A stretch of 64,000 bases of DNA from Rhizobium sp. NXC24. GTDB taxonomy: Bacteria; Pseudomonadota; Alphaproteobacteria; Rhizobiales; Rhizobiaceae. The position numbers and the translations under genes are program-made. Positions 9,525 to 19,040 of the stretch are shown piece after piece; positions within the stretch are counted from its first letter, which is position 1, and each line of letters starts with the position of its first letter. Where the stretch lies: NCBI RefSeq assembly GCF_002944315.1, contig NZ_CP024314.1, positions 372,001 through 436,000 on the forward strand, written 5' to 3'. The notes under the pieces were generated by a model. The model saw only the letters and a program-made list of their open reading frames with translations, was not told the DNA's origin and searched no databases.

Positions 9525-10595
9525 ATGACGAAACTTGAAGACACAGCCTCAGCCTCGCTGCGCAGCCGCCTTCTCGCGGGCGCTGCCGCCGCTGCGGTCC
9601 TCCTCGCCTTTTCGGCCGGCACGGCGTCGGCGGCAGCCAACTGCATCAAGGGCGATCGCAAGGCGCCCTATACGATCGGCTGGGCGAACATCTATTCCGT
9701 CCCGACCTGGATGAAGCAGACCGAAGGCACGATTACCGATGAGGTGGCGGCTCTGAAGAAGGACGGGCTCGTCAAGGACCTGAAGATCACCGATGCGCAG
9801 GGCAATGCCCAGACGCAGATTCAGCAGATCCAATCGATGATCGACGCGAACCTCGATGCCATCATCGTCGAAGCCGGTTCGTCCACCGCGCTCGACCGCG
9901 TCATCTCCGATGCCTGCTCCAAGGGCATTGCCGTCGTCAACTTTGACAGCCTCGTGGACACCAACAATCTCACAGCGAAGATCAACACGGACTCCAACGA
10001 ATGGGGCCAGAGGGCTGCGCAGTGGATGGTCGATCAACTGCATGGCAAGGGGAAGATCATCATCATGAACGGTCCCGCCGGCGTTTCCGTCAGCGATGAC
10101 CGCCGCAAGGGTGCGCAGCCGGTGCTCGATGCCAACAAGGGCATCCAAGTCATCACCGAAACCAATACGGAATATAACGTCGCGCCTGCCCAGGAAGCGA
10201 TGACGAGCCTGCTGTTCGCCAACCAGCAGATCGATGGCGTTCTGTCGCTCGGTGGCGCACTGTCGGCGGGGTCCGTCATGGCTTTCGACCGCCAGGGCCG
10301 CGAACAGGTTCCGACGACAGGCGAAAACGCCCGGCAATTCCTGGAACTCTGGAAAGAGAAGGGCCTGAAGGGCTGGGCGACCATGCAGCCAAACTGGCTT
10401 GGCGCGCTCTCCGTCTATGCAGCCGTGCAGGCGCTGCAAGGCAAGGACGTCCCGGCCTTCGTCAAGGTGCCGCTGCCCGTTATCGACGACAGCACGATCG
10501 GTGGCTATCTCGCAAGGGCCGACAAGTTCCCGGCTGACGGTTATATCTACTCGGACTACGACAAGGCGCTCTTCGACAAGCTGCTTGCCAAGTAA
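9525..10595 (+). CDS. ABC importer substrate-binding protein, sugar type (Peripla_BP_4)
   Basis: 356 residues from the ATG after AGGGGA; a much longer open frame begins at 9159 but runs back over the regulator. Residues 1-40 form a Sec signal peptide (basic SLRSRL, hydrophobic LLAGAAAAAVLLAF, cut near ASA-AANC). The mature protein reads as a type-1 periplasmic binding protein: DAQGNAQTQIQQIQSMID, LDAIIVEAGSSTALDRVI and GKGIAVV-like segments are typical of ribose/xylose-class binding proteins. First gene of the importer operon. The ligand is not predictable; neighbouring enzymes point to an N-substituted or lactone-forming compound and away from a plain sugar. Confidence 0.88.
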   Translation: MTKLEDTASASLRSRLLAGAAAAAVLLAFSAGTASAAANCIKGDRKAPYTIGWANIYSVPTWMKQTEGTITDEVAALKKDGLVKDLKITDAQGNAQTQIQQIQSMIDANLDAIIVEAGSSTALDRVISDACSKGIAVVNFDSLVDTNNLTAKINTDSNEWGQRAAQWMVDQLHGKGKIIIMNGPAGVSVSDDRRKGAQPVLDANKGIQVITETNTEYNVAPAQEAMTSLLFANQQIDGVLSLGGALSAGSVMAFDRQGREQVPTTGENARQFLELWKEKGLKGWATMQPNWLGALSVYAAVQALQGKDVPAFVKVPLPVIDDSTIGGYLARADKFPADGYIYSDYDKALFDKLLAK

Positions 10596-10616
10596 TCCGT
10601 CTTGAAGGAAGCCGTC

Positions 10617-12125
10617 ATGAAGGAAGAAAGGCCCCTGCTGGAAGCCCGGCAGGTGTTCAAGGGATTTTTCGGCAATCCCGTTTTGAAGGGCGTCGACATC
10701 GCCCTTCTTCCGGGCAGGGTTCACGCCCTGCTCGGTGAGAACGGCGCCGGCAAGTCCACGCTGATCAATCTGCTGTCCGGTGCCCTCCAGCCCGACGGCG
10801 GTTCCATCGCCGTCGACAGCAGGCCCGTTGGGCGCTTTAGCCCGGCGGCCGCGCGTGCGGCGGGCATCGCCGTGGTTCAGCAGGAGCTGAGCCTCACGGC
10901 GAATCTCTCGATTGCCGAAAATATCGGGCTCGGCGCGTTTCCGCGCCGGTTCGGTCTCATCGACTATGAAGCTCTTCATCGCGGTGTGCGGGAAGTTTGC
11001 GACATGGTGGGGCTTACCGAGCCGATCGACATGCCGGTCGCCGATCTTGCGCTTGGTCGCCGTCAGATGGTGGAGATCGCCAAGGCGCTGTTCCGCAAGC
11101 CGCGCGTGCTCATTCTGGATGAGCCTACCTCCTCGCTCTCGGCCCATGAAGCCGGCATTCTTGCCAGCCTGATCGAGACGCTGAGGGATCGCGGCATAGC
11201 ACTTCTTTATATTTCTCATCGCCTCCATGAGGTGCAGGCGCTTTGCTCGCATGTCACGGTGTTGAAGGACGGCGGGGTCACGGCGGACCAGTCGCTATCC
11301 GGCATCGACGGCGAGGGGCTGGTGCGTCTCATGGTCGGCCGCGAGACCGGCGACCTCTTCCCGCCGCGCCGAGCCGCGACGCCCGGCCCGACGCGCATCA
11401 GCGTCGAAGATTTTTCCGCCGGCATGGTGCGCAACATCGGCTTCTCCGCCCGTGCCGGCGAGATCGTCGGCATCGGCGGGCTCGTGGGGCAGGGGCAGGA
11501 AGACTTGTTGCTCGGCCTTTACGGCGCGATTCCAGCCGCGGCTGCCCGAGCGGAGGTTTCCGGGAAGCCCGGCCTGCCCGCCCATGTCGGCGAGGCGAAT
11601 GCGGCTGGTATCGTCTATGTCCCGGCCGACCGCAAACATGAGGGGCTGGTATTGCCTCATTCCATTGCATCAAACCTCATCCTGCCTTCGCTCGGACGGC
11701 TCGCCAGCAAAGGGCTGCGCGACCTGCAGGCAGAAAGCGGTCTTGTCGCCGATCTTGCGCGCCGCCTGACGATCAAGGGCGACACGGCCCGCCCAGTGCA
11801 GGCACTTTCCGGCGGTAACCAGCAGAAGGTGGCGCTCGCCAAATGGCTGCCGCTCGATCCGTCCGTTCTGCTCCTCAACGATCCCACGCGCGGCGTCGAC
11901 ATCGAAACCAAGCGGGAAATCTACCTCATGCTCCGTGCTTTCGCCGCCGAGGGGCGGCTCGTCATCCTGGCCAGTTCCGACACGCCGGAACTGGTGCATC
12001 TTTGCGACCGCGTCGTGGTGCTGCGCGAGGGGCGCATCGCGGCGACGCTATCAGGCGCTGCGATCAGCGAAGGGGCGATCGTCGGCGCGGCCATGGGCGT
12101 CACGACACAGGAGGCAGCAGCATGA
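10617..12125 (+). CDS. ABC importer ATPase, sugar type, two nucleotide-binding domains
   Basis: 502 residues from the ATG at 10617, with AAGGAA upstream; a TTG at 10602 is the alternative. Two ABC cassettes in tandem, as in RbsA/XylG/MglA. The first has Walker A GENGAGKST, a QQELSL Q-loop and Walker B VLILDEPTSS. The second has a degenerate Walker A region (VGQGQEDLLLG) and the signature LSGGNQQKV with LLLNDPTRGVD. This asymmetry is normal for the family. The stop overlaps the next start (ATGA), giving translational coupling to the permease. Confidence 0.92.
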   Translation: MKEERPLLEARQVFKGFFGNPVLKGVDIALLPGRVHALLGENGAGKSTLINLLSGALQPDGGSIAVDSRPVGRFSPAAARAAGIAVVQQELSLTANLSIAENIGLGAFPRRFGLIDYEALHRGVREVCDMVGLTEPIDMPVADLALGRRQMVEIAKALFRKPRVLILDEPTSSLSAHEAGILASLIETLRDRGIALLYISHRLHEVQALCSHVTVLKDGGVTADQSLSGIDGEGLVRLMVGRETGDLFPPRRAATPGPTRISVEDFSAGMVRNIGFSARAGEIVGIGGLVGQGQEDLLLGLYGAIPAAAARAEVSGKPGLPAHVGEANAAGIVYVPADRKHEGLVLPHSIASNLILPSLGRLASKGLRDLQAESGLVADLARRLTIKGDTARPVQALSGGNQQKVALAKWLPLDPSVLLLNDPTRGVDIETKREIYLMLRAFAAEGRLVILASSDTPELVHLCDRVVVLREGRIAATLSGAAISEGAIVGAAMGVTTQEAAA

Positions 12126-13087
12126 GCACCGTTTCCTCTTCCGCCTGGCTTTATGGCGCGATCCAGCTCCGCCGCAATCGCGGTCTCGGCGGCCTTTATC
12201 TGGTCGTTGGCGCTTTTCTTATCCTCTATGTCGTGCTCTTTCCGGGTATCCTTTCCATCAGTGGCTTTTCGAAGTTCACGCAGAACTGGTTCCCGCTCGC
12301 GCTCGTCACCATGGCGCAGGCGGTGCTCATGTTGAACGGCGGCATCACGCTGGCGATCGGTCCGCTCGTGAGTCTCGGCGCAGTTATAGCGGCAACGACC
12401 ATGGAAGGGACATTCGGCGTGCCGGGCGGCATTGTTGCGGTCGCGCTCGCCGGCCTTTCGATCGGCGCTGTCATTGGGGCCATCGTGACGCATCTGCGGC
12501 TTCCGGCGATCATCGTCACGCTTGCCGGCTCCTTCATCATAACCGGGGTCGCGCTCATCCTGCTGCCGCGGCCGGGTGGGTTCATTCCCGACTGGCTGTC
12601 GGTAACGCTGGCCGGCGATACGCCCGTCGCCTTTCTGCTGCTCGTCGTGACCCTCGTGCTCTGGAAAGCCTTTCTCGCAACGCCGCTCGGCCTCGGCATC
12701 TATGCGGCCGGCGACAACCCGATCGGCGCATTCCGTTCCGGTGTCCCGGTCGAGCGGGTGAAGGTTGTCGCCTTTGCGCTCTCCGGTCTTCTGGCGGCGT
12801 TGACCGGTCTCTTCGTCGCTGCGCAGACCGGCTCGGGTGATCCGGTGATAGGCACGCCCTTTACACTGAACTCGATTGCTGCCTCCGTGCTTGGCGGCGT
12901 CGGCTTTCTTGGCGGCAAGGGCACCATGCGCGGCGCGATCTGCGGCAGCCTGCTGCTTTCGGTCATGATCAACGTCATGTTCTTCCTCGGCTTTCCGCCG
13001 GTCGCGCAATATGTCGCGCAGGGCCTGATCATCGTGGGCGCGGTCGCGGTTCCGGAACTTCTCGCACAATGGAAGGTAAGGCGATGA
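12122..13087 (+). CDS. ABC importer permease 1 (RbsC-like)
   Basis: 321 residues with about eight to ten hydrophobic helices and the BPD_transp_2 pattern: MLNGGITLAIGPLVSLGAV near residue 75 and a C-terminal ASVLGGVGFLGGKGTMRGAICG motif that in this family contacts the ATPase. It is coupled to the ATPase by an ATGA overlap and to the next permease by another. Two different permeases suggest a heterodimeric channel. Confidence 0.9.
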   Translation: MSTVSSSAWLYGAIQLRRNRGLGGLYLVVGAFLILYVVLFPGILSISGFSKFTQNWFPLALVTMAQAVLMLNGGITLAIGPLVSLGAVIAATTMEGTFGVPGGIVAVALAGLSIGAVIGAIVTHLRLPAIIVTLAGSFIITGVALILLPRPGGFIPDWLSVTLAGDTPVAFLLLVVTLVLWKAFLATPLGLGIYAAGDNPIGAFRSGVPVERVKVVAFALSGLLAALTGLFVAAQTGSGDPVIGTPFTLNSIAASVLGGVGFLGGKGTMRGAICGSLLLSVMINVMFFLGFPPVAQYVAQGLIIVGAVAVPELLAQWKVRR

Positions 13088-14025
13088 ACGTCATCAGGAC
13101 AGCATTCCGCAACCCGCCGCTCCTGACCTTCCTTCTGGTCTCGCTCGTCTGGATCGTCGCAGGCTTCATGTTGCGCGGTTTCGGCGCCTATGGCCACCTG
13201 CGCTACCTGCTGGAGCTGTCAGCGGTGATCGGCATTGTGGCCGCCGGCCAGACGCTCGTCATCCTGATGGGCGGCATCGATCTTTCCGTTGGTGCGGTTA
13301 TCACCGTGACCGCGATCCTGCTGCCGCTCCTCTCGCCTGCTTGGGATGCGAGCGGCGTCATCGGTATCGCTGCAGCACTTGCCATCGCCGCCGGCGTTGG
13401 CCTCATGAACGGTGCGGGTGCGGCCTATCTTCGCGTACCGCCAATCATCATGACGCTTGCCATGGCGACCTTCTTGCAAGGCTTGCTCGTCATCGTTGCC
13501 GGCGGCAGTGCGGTTACCGTCAGCAATCCGGCGGTCATTCTGCTTGGCCAGGCGCGGCCGCTCGGCATCCCGGCTGGTATCGTCCTTTGGATTGTGGTCT
13601 CGGTTGTCGTCCTACTGCTCATCCACCGCATGCCGATCGGCGCGCGTTTCCTTGCGCTTGGGGCAAACCCGCTGGCTGCCCGGCTTTCCGGTGTCCGCGT
13701 CGGTCGCAACACGCTGATTGTTCATACGCTCTCGGGCTTTTTCGCGGGGCTTGCGGGTATTCTCGTGCTGGGCATGAACCGGCAAGGCTATGTCGGCATC
13801 GGCGATCCTTATCTGCTGACCTCGATCGCAGCCGTCGTGCTCGGCGGTACGTCCATCCTCGGCGGCCGCGGCACCTATGCAGGTACTATTCCCGGCGCGA
13901 TCCTGCTCGTGACGACGACGGCACTGATCACCGTCGTCAATGCCTCGCCCGGTTGGCGCTCCATCATGTTCGGCACGCTGATCCTTGCCCTCTTGCTCGT
14001 ATCCGGTCGTGAGGGGCGCAGATGA
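13084..14025 (+). CDS. ABC importer permease 2 (RbsC-like)
   Basis: 313 residues, same family as its neighbour: ILMGGIDLSVGAVITV and AAVVLGGTSILGGRGTYAGTIPGA are the diagnostic stretches. About eight to ten membrane helices. Start and stop both overlap the adjacent genes by 4 bp, so importer and downstream enzymes are one coupled transcript. Confidence 0.9.
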   Translation: MNVIRTAFRNPPLLTFLLVSLVWIVAGFMLRGFGAYGHLRYLLELSAVIGIVAAGQTLVILMGGIDLSVGAVITVTAILLPLLSPAWDASGVIGIAAALAIAAGVGLMNGAGAAYLRVPPIIMTLAMATFLQGLLVIVAGGSAVTVSNPAVILLGQARPLGIPAGIVLWIVVSVVVLLLIHRMPIGARFLALGANPLAARLSGVRVGRNTLIVHTLSGFFAGLAGILVLGMNRQGYVGIGDPYLLTSIAAVVLGGTSILGGRGTYAGTIPGAILLVTTTALITVVNASPGWRSIMFGTLILALLLVSGREGRR

Positions 14026-14978
14026 CCGAGCGCTATGACGGGCCGTTGATCGACCCGCATCATCACCTCTGGGATCTCAAGCTGGAGCGACACCCTTGGC
14101 TTAAAAAAGCGCAGGCGACCGGCGGGGAGACGGCTTTCGGGAGTCTCGCACCGATCCTGCGCAACTACGGCATCGAAGATTATCGCGCCGATGCCGCACG
14201 CCAGAACGTGGTTGCAACCGTCCATGTGGAGGCCGGCTGGTCCGATGCGCATCCGCTGGAAGAGAGTCGCTGGCTGGATAGCCTCGACCGTAGCTCCGGC
14301 GTGGCACGCCGTTATGTCGCGCGGGTTCCTCTCGACGCGCCGGACGCCATGCGCCTGCTCGAGATTGAAGCGGCAAACCCGAACGTCGTCGGCATCCGCG
14401 ATATCGTTAGCTGGCATCCGGAGCCGGCGAAGAGTTTTGCCCGGCGCGCGGATCTCATGGGTGATCCTGCCTGGCGGGCGGGGCTTGCCCACGCTACGCG
14501 GCTCGGGCTTATCTTCGACCTGATGCTTTATCCATGGCAGATGAAGGACGCGCTTGCGCTGGTGCGCGCTTTCCCGGAAACGCTTTTCGTGCTCAACCAC
14601 GGCGGAAGCCCTGTCGACCGCACGGATGATGGCATGGCGCTCTGGCGCGAAGGCCTGCGGGCATTTGGCAACGAGCCGAATGTGCGCCTGAAGATTTCCG
14701 ACCTCGTGGCCTACGACAGCGGGTGGACACTCGAAAGCCTGCGACCGGTGATCGAGCATTGCCTCGATTGTTTCGGCCCGACGCGCTCGATGTTCGCGAG
14801 CGATTTCCCGGTGGCGGGGTTATACGCCTCCTTCGACGAGGTCTATCGGGCCTTTCGAACCGTCGCCTCGCAATTCTCTCTCGACGAGCAACGCGCCCTG
14901 TTCTTCGCCACGGCCAACGACACCTATCGCCTCGGCATAGCCGATCCGGTCGAGCCCCAGAGAGGCTGCGATGTCTGA
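14022..14978 (+). CDS. Amidohydrolase-2 family hydrolase (lactonase-like)
   Basis: 318 residues. The N-terminal DPHHHLWDL metal-binding motif, the central LFVLNHGGSP and the late FASDFPVAG (catalytic Asp) are the marks of the amidohydrolase-2 family that holds L-fucono-/rhamnono-lactonases and 2-pyrone-4,6-dicarboxylate lactonase. It would open a lactone or hydrolyse a C-C or C-N bond in the imported compound. It sits in a coupled operon directly behind the importer. The specific substrate is not known. Confidence 0.85.
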   Translation: MTERYDGPLIDPHHHLWDLKLERHPWLKKAQATGGETAFGSLAPILRNYGIEDYRADAARQNVVATVHVEAGWSDAHPLEESRWLDSLDRSSGVARRYVARVPLDAPDAMRLLEIEAANPNVVGIRDIVSWHPEPAKSFARRADLMGDPAWRAGLAHATRLGLIFDLMLYPWQMKDALALVRAFPETLFVLNHGGSPVDRTDDGMALWREGLRAFGNEPNVRLKISDLVAYDSGWTLESLRPVIEHCLDCFGPTRSMFASDFPVAGLYASFDEVYRAFRTVASQFSLDEQRALFFATANDTYRLGIADPVEPQRGCDV

Positions 14979-16281
14979 CCTTCATGCCGCATCCGAAACC
15001 GTGCTGATCGATGACCGGGTGCGCGGCTTTCCGCCGGGCAACCCACCGGTCCCGCTCGCGGCAATCGGCAAGCAGGGATGGAAACCTTATGACGGCAGGA
15101 TGGCCCTGCCGCTGATTTCGCTCGATCGGCAGGCTTTCTCCAGCAATGTCGAGCTGATGATGGCCTATGTGAAGAGCCGTGGCGCCGAAATCGCGCCACA
15201 TGCCAAGACGCCGATGTCGACGGCATTGGCAGACGCACTTATTGCAGCGGGTGCTTGGGGCACGACGGTTGCCGATATCCGCCAGACTGCGGTTCTGCTC
15301 AAGGCAGGACAGCGCCGTCTGATCCTTGCCAATGAGATCGGCGGAGCCGCCGCCGCACGTCGGCTTGCCGCGCTGCTTGCCGGTTATCCTGATGCGGAAG
15401 TCCATGTTTTCGTGGATTCGACGGCGCTCGTCGATGCTCTGCGGTCGGCGTGGCGCGAACGTGGAGATCTGCCGCCGCTGGGGCTGATGGTGGAGTTCGG
15501 CGCCGGTCGGGCCGGTGTGCGCAGCTCCGACGCTGCGGCAGCAATTCTCGATGCGATCGTTGCTGCCGAAACGCCGACCTTCCGGCTGACCGGCATTGCC
15601 GCTTATGAAGGCGCCGCCGCGACCAGCGATGCGGAAGAGACGATGCTTCGCATCACGGCGCTGATGGCGATGACGGCCGAGTTCCTGCCGAAGGTGCGTT
15701 CTCGCATAGGCACCGAGCGGCCGCTCCTCGTCACGGCCGGCGGTTCGGTCTTTTTCGACATGGTTGTTGTGGGGCTTTCGTCCGCCGTTGCTGCCGATCC
15801 CGCTTGCCGTCTCGTGCTGCGCAGCGGTGCCATCTTCTTTCACGATCACGGCATTTACGAGCGCGGTCTTGCTGGTCTCGATGCGCGCGGTGGCTTCCGC
15901 ATTGGTGCCGAATTAGCTTCCGCCGCGTCCGGCTTTCGTCCGGCGCTGCGGGTCTGGGCCGAGGTCCTGTCCCGGCCGGAGCCAAGGCTGGCGATCTGCG
16001 GCTTGGGCATGCGTGACGTGGCCATGGATCAGGGCATGCCGCGGCCGCTGGCGCTCTATCGTAACGGTGCGCGTCTTGCCGATCTCAGGGGCGCCGAAGT
16101 TCTCCGCCTCAATGATCAGCACGCTTTCGTGGCACTTGCAGACGGTAGCGACGTTTCCGTTGGCGACGTGGTCGAATGCGGTATTTCGCATCCCTGCACC
16201 TGCCTTGACCGCCACGCAATCCTCTATGGCCTCGACCCGGATCATTCGGTGACGGCGGCCTATCTCACCAGCTTCGGCTGA
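14971..16281 (+). CDS. PLP enzyme of the D-threonine aldolase / D-serine deaminase-like family
   Basis: 436 residues; overlaps the amidohydrolase gene by 8 bp. The alanine-racemase N-terminal barrel shows the PLP-lysine context PHAKTPMS and a following GTTVADIRQTAVLLKAG. The C-terminal D-serine-dehydratase-type domain ends with ECGISHPCTCLDRH, a His/Cys metal site like that in D-threonine and 3-hydroxyaspartate aldolases. It probably cleaves or deaminates a D-configured or beta-hydroxy amino acid. Placed between a lactonase-like hydrolase and RidA, a product that yields a reactive enamine/imine is likely. Confidence 0.8.
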   Translation: MSDLHAASETVLIDDRVRGFPPGNPPVPLAAIGKQGWKPYDGRMALPLISLDRQAFSSNVELMMAYVKSRGAEIAPHAKTPMSTALADALIAAGAWGTTVADIRQTAVLLKAGQRRLILANEIGGAAAARRLAALLAGYPDAEVHVFVDSTALVDALRSAWRERGDLPPLGLMVEFGAGRAGVRSSDAAAAILDAIVAAETPTFRLTGIAAYEGAAATSDAEETMLRITALMAMTAEFLPKVRSRIGTERPLLVTAGGSVFFDMVVVGLSSAVAADPACRLVLRSGAIFFHDHGIYERGLAGLDARGGFRIGAELASAASGFRPALRVWAEVLSRPEPRLAICGLGMRDVAMDQGMPRPLALYRNGARLADLRGAEVLRLNDQHAFVALADGSDVSVGDVVECGISHPCTCLDRHAILYGLDPDHSVTAAYLTSFG

Positions 16282-16317
16282 ACCTCCCTCCCAAAGCAAG
16301 AAAAGGAAAAATCTTCC

Positions 16318-16662
16318 ATGATCCAACGTTACCAGAAGGGTTCGCGTATGAGCCAAGCCGTCAGCTATGGCGGGCTCGTCTATATTGCCGGCCAGGTCGC
16401 GGAAAATCGCAAGGCGGGCATCGAGGAGCAGACCCTCGATGTGCTCGGCAAGATCGACACCCTTTTGAAAGAAGCCGGTACGGACCGCTCGCGCCTGCTC
16501 GCCGTCAACGTCTTCCTGCCGGCGATCACCGATTTCGAGGCGATGAACGGCGTCTATGATGGCTGGATCGACATCGAAAACCCGCCGGCCCGCGCCTGCG
16601 TCGAGGCACGCCTCGCCGATCCGGACCTGCGCGTCGAAATGACTGCGGTCGCCGCCCTCTGA
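16318..16662 (+). CDS. RidA/YjgF-family enamine/imine deaminase
   Basis: 114 residues, full length for the family. VYIAGQVAENRKAGIEEQT near residue 22 and the C-terminal NPPARACVEARLADPDLRVEMTAVA include the conserved Arg (PPARACVEA) that binds the carboxylate of the imine. RidA proteins hydrolyse the 2-aminoacrylate-type products of PLP enzymes, which fits the gene immediately upstream. Confidence 0.9.
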   Translation: MIQRYQKGSRMSQAVSYGGLVYIAGQVAENRKAGIEEQTLDVLGKIDTLLKEAGTDRSRLLAVNVFLPAITDFEAMNGVYDGWIDIENPPARACVEARLADPDLRVEMTAVAAL

Positions 16663-16693
16663 CGGCAAGGCAACAGCCCGGACTGGAGACATC

Positions 16694-17707
16694 ATGCATA
16701 GCGGCCTCGTCAATCCGATCGACTTTTCGCGCGAGGGCCGGCAGGCCGGTCATCTCGCCATTCCCTATTCGATCGACCGTTCGCCTTATTATCAGATCCG
16801 CATTCCAGTTCTTCGCCTGAAGAATGGCGAGGGGCCGTCCCTGCTTCTGATGGCGGGCAACCATGGCGACGAATATGAGGGCGAACTCCAACTCGGGCGG
16901 CTGATGCGCCGGTTAGGGGTTGCGGAAATCCGCGGCGCCGTCACCATCCTGCCAATGGCGAACCTGCCGGCGGTGATGGCGGCGAGGCGCTGCTCGCCGT
17001 TCGATGGCGGCAATCTCAACCGGGCGTTTCCCGGGGATCCGACGGGATCGCCGACGGCGCGTCTCGCCCATTTCCTCGAACATGAACTCTTTCCGCGCCA
17101 TGACGTCGTGCTCGATCTGCATTCGGGCGGCACGTCCATGGCGCACCTGCCCTGCACGTTGATCGAGCGGCAGGCCGATACGGCCCGCTTCCAGCGGTCG
17201 GTCTCGCTGATGCGCGCCATGGGTGCGTCACATGCCTTCATCGCCGACAATGGGCCGACTGCGCCGACATCGATGGGTGCTGCTGGACGGGTGGGGACCG
17301 TGGGTCTTTCCGGCGAATTCGGCGGCGGCGGAACCGTGACGCCGGAGACAATGGCTTTCACGGCGGCGGCGATCGATCGGTTGCTTATCGCGCTCGGCAT
17401 TGTCGAGCGTCCGGTTCTCTCCCGCGCACCGCTCTCCGAGCCGGGACCGCTGCAGCTTCTTTCGTTGTCTCGGCACAGCCAGGGCATCTATGCGAACCAT
17501 AGAGGCTGGTTCGAGCCAGCCGTCGCACTCGGCGCAACCGTTTCTGCCGGCGATCTTGCCGGATGGTACCATGACCTGGAACGTCTGGAGCGGCCGGAGG
17601 AAGAGCTGCGCTTTGCGGAGGGCGGCATCGTCATTTCCCATAGGCTGCATTGCGACAGCCAGGCCGGCGACTGCCTGATCCAGGTCGCCGAACCCATCGC
17701 CTGCTGA
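16694..17707 (+). CDS. Zinc deacylase of the aspartoacylase / succinylglutamate desuccinylase family
   Basis: 337 residues. LLMAGNHGDEYEGELQL supplies the first zinc ligands (HGDE), NLNRAFPGDP the substrate-binding segment and DLHSGG the third zinc ligand; GEFGGGGTV near residue 215 is where the catalytic glutamate is expected. The sequence most resembles the DoeB branch, whose known member removes acetyl from N2-acetyl-2,4-diaminobutyrate. Here it probably frees an amino acid from an N-acyl form. It closes the plus-strand operon, 32 bp after ridA. Confidence 0.82.
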   Translation: MHSGLVNPIDFSREGRQAGHLAIPYSIDRSPYYQIRIPVLRLKNGEGPSLLLMAGNHGDEYEGELQLGRLMRRLGVAEIRGAVTILPMANLPAVMAARRCSPFDGGNLNRAFPGDPTGSPTARLAHFLEHELFPRHDVVLDLHSGGTSMAHLPCTLIERQADTARFQRSVSLMRAMGASHAFIADNGPTAPTSMGAAGRVGTVGLSGEFGGGGTVTPETMAFTAAAIDRLLIALGIVERPVLSRAPLSEPGPLQLLSLSRHSQGIYANHRGWFEPAVALGATVSAGDLAGWYHDLERLERPEEELRFAEGGIVISHRLHCDSQAGDCLIQVAEPIAC

Positions 17708-17714
17708 CGAGGGG

Positions 17715-18899
17715 TCAGGTGATTGCGTCGACCGCCGCCTTGACCCAGTCAAGGCGCTTGGCCGGTATGAGGCCGTAATTGTAGAAGTTCACGCCGTCAG
17801 CGCCGGCATCAACAGCGGCCTTGGCGCGCTCTGCGAGGATCGCCGGTCCGTCGACTTCAGGATAGAAGACGCGCAGGCCCACGCCGAGGAACTTTCCCGG
17901 TCCGATCGCCGCCCGCCCGCTCCGGATGACCTCGCCGACAGCCTCCGGCTCCATGTCATAGCAGCAGAGGATCGCCCCGTCGCAAAGCTTGCCGGCTGCA
18001 ACGAGATCAACGCCGCCGAGCCAGCCGTCCTTCAGGTCGATAAGCACGATGCGTGTCTCCGGATCAGCCGTGGCCTTGATCTCGCCAATCAGGCTGGTCA
18101 CCGGTTCGGTGCGCCAGACGAGATAGGCGTACAGATCCGGATGGTCGCGAAATGCATCGATCCCGGCCGCGGGAAAGTCCGGGAATTGCCGCTCCGGGAC
18201 GGCCCGTTCGCAGAGTTCCGCGATGAAGCGCGTGACCGATTGGCGCGCGCCTTCCACCGGCACGCCGGCCTTCATGGCGCGCGCCGTACAATGATCGCAA
18301 AAGCAGAGCGACAGCAGGAAATCGTCTTCGGCGTTAAGGCCGACGCCGTCTTTCTCGTGGTGATATTCGTGCGCGAACCCCATGAAATTCGGGCTCTCGA
18401 GCTCCAGCATGTCTGGCCGGTAGTTTGTCGTGATGTCGCGGATCAGAGTGACCACATAGGCCCGCGCCGCGGGGCTTGAGGGGCAAAGATTATAATAGTT
18501 GGGATTGCCAAAGGCGTTCCGAGTGACGTGATCGGGATGCAGCATGCCGAGGCGGGTATTATGGAGGCAGACCGTCCAGCACGAGACCTTGAGGCCTGTC
18601 GCGTCGCGCCCTTTGACGAGCGCTTCCAGCATGTCGCCGCGCTCGGCTACATTCCTGGCCATCAGCGGCCGGATCACCGTGTCCTGCCACAGTCTTTCGT
18701 CCGGCCGGAAGTAGACCGTCCCGTCTTCGGGAAAATAGGCCTTCTGTTGCGGACTTCTCGGCTGAAAGAACCGGCCGGCATGATAGGAGGTGGCCATGCT
18801 GATCGTGGTGAGGCCTGCGCGGCCGCGAAGGTCGGCGGCAAGCGCTTCAAGCCCCTGATCCTGAATGTCCCAAGGGTAAGTCCACATGGAAAGATGCAT
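17715..18899 (-). CDS. TIM-barrel-like protein of unknown function
   Basis: 394 residues, ATG preceded by GGGAGC. No certain family could be assigned. Visible features are an N-terminal beta-alpha pattern (MHLSMWTYPWDIQDQG), PDMLELESPNFMGF, a CFCDHCTARA zinc-ribbon-like CxxC and a C-terminal AAVDAGADGVNFYNYG that looks like the last barrel strand. Some glycoside-hydrolase-like hypothetical proteins share the CxxC-in-barrel pattern. It lacks a signal peptide, so it is probably cytoplasmic. It converges with the deacylase gene (7-bp gap) and lies downstream of the SDR gene on the same strand. Confidence 0.6.
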   Translation of the reverse strand: MHLSMWTYPWDIQDQGLEALAADLRGRAGLTTISMATSYHAGRFFQPRSPQQKAYFPEDGTVYFRPDERLWQDTVIRPLMARNVAERGDMLEALVKGRDATGLKVSCWTVCLHNTRLGMLHPDHVTRNAFGNPNYYNLCPSSPAARAYVVTLIRDITTNYRPDMLELESPNFMGFAHEYHHEKDGVGLNAEDDFLLSLCFCDHCTARAMKAGVPVEGARQSVTRFIAELCERAVPERQFPDFPAAGIDAFRDHPDLYAYLVWRTEPVTSLIGEIKATADPETRIVLIDLKDGWLGGVDLVAAGKLCDGAILCCYDMEPEAVGEVIRSGRAAIGPGKFLGVGLRVFYPEVDGPAILAERAKAAVDAGADGVNFYNYGLIPAKRLDWVKAAVDAIT

Positions 18900-19040
18900 G
18901 GCGTGCTCCCGCTAATCTGTCCACTTTTTAGAACATGTGTCCATAATAGTGTCCAGGCCGATCTTTGGGTATGCGTTGCCGTTGCACGCTTGCTTGCGGC
19001 CTTGTCGTGAGAGGAATGCTGTTTAGTCAGCTATCGACGA

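Noticed and set aside
9549..11252. Very long antisense open frame (567 codons) over the importer genes
   Set aside because: It has no family motif or ribosome site, and it overlaps two well-supported genes; it is a codon-bias shadow of G+C-rich DNA.
11921..13069. Antisense open frame of 382 codons
   Set aside because: Low-complexity charged product with no motif, opposite a clear permease gene.
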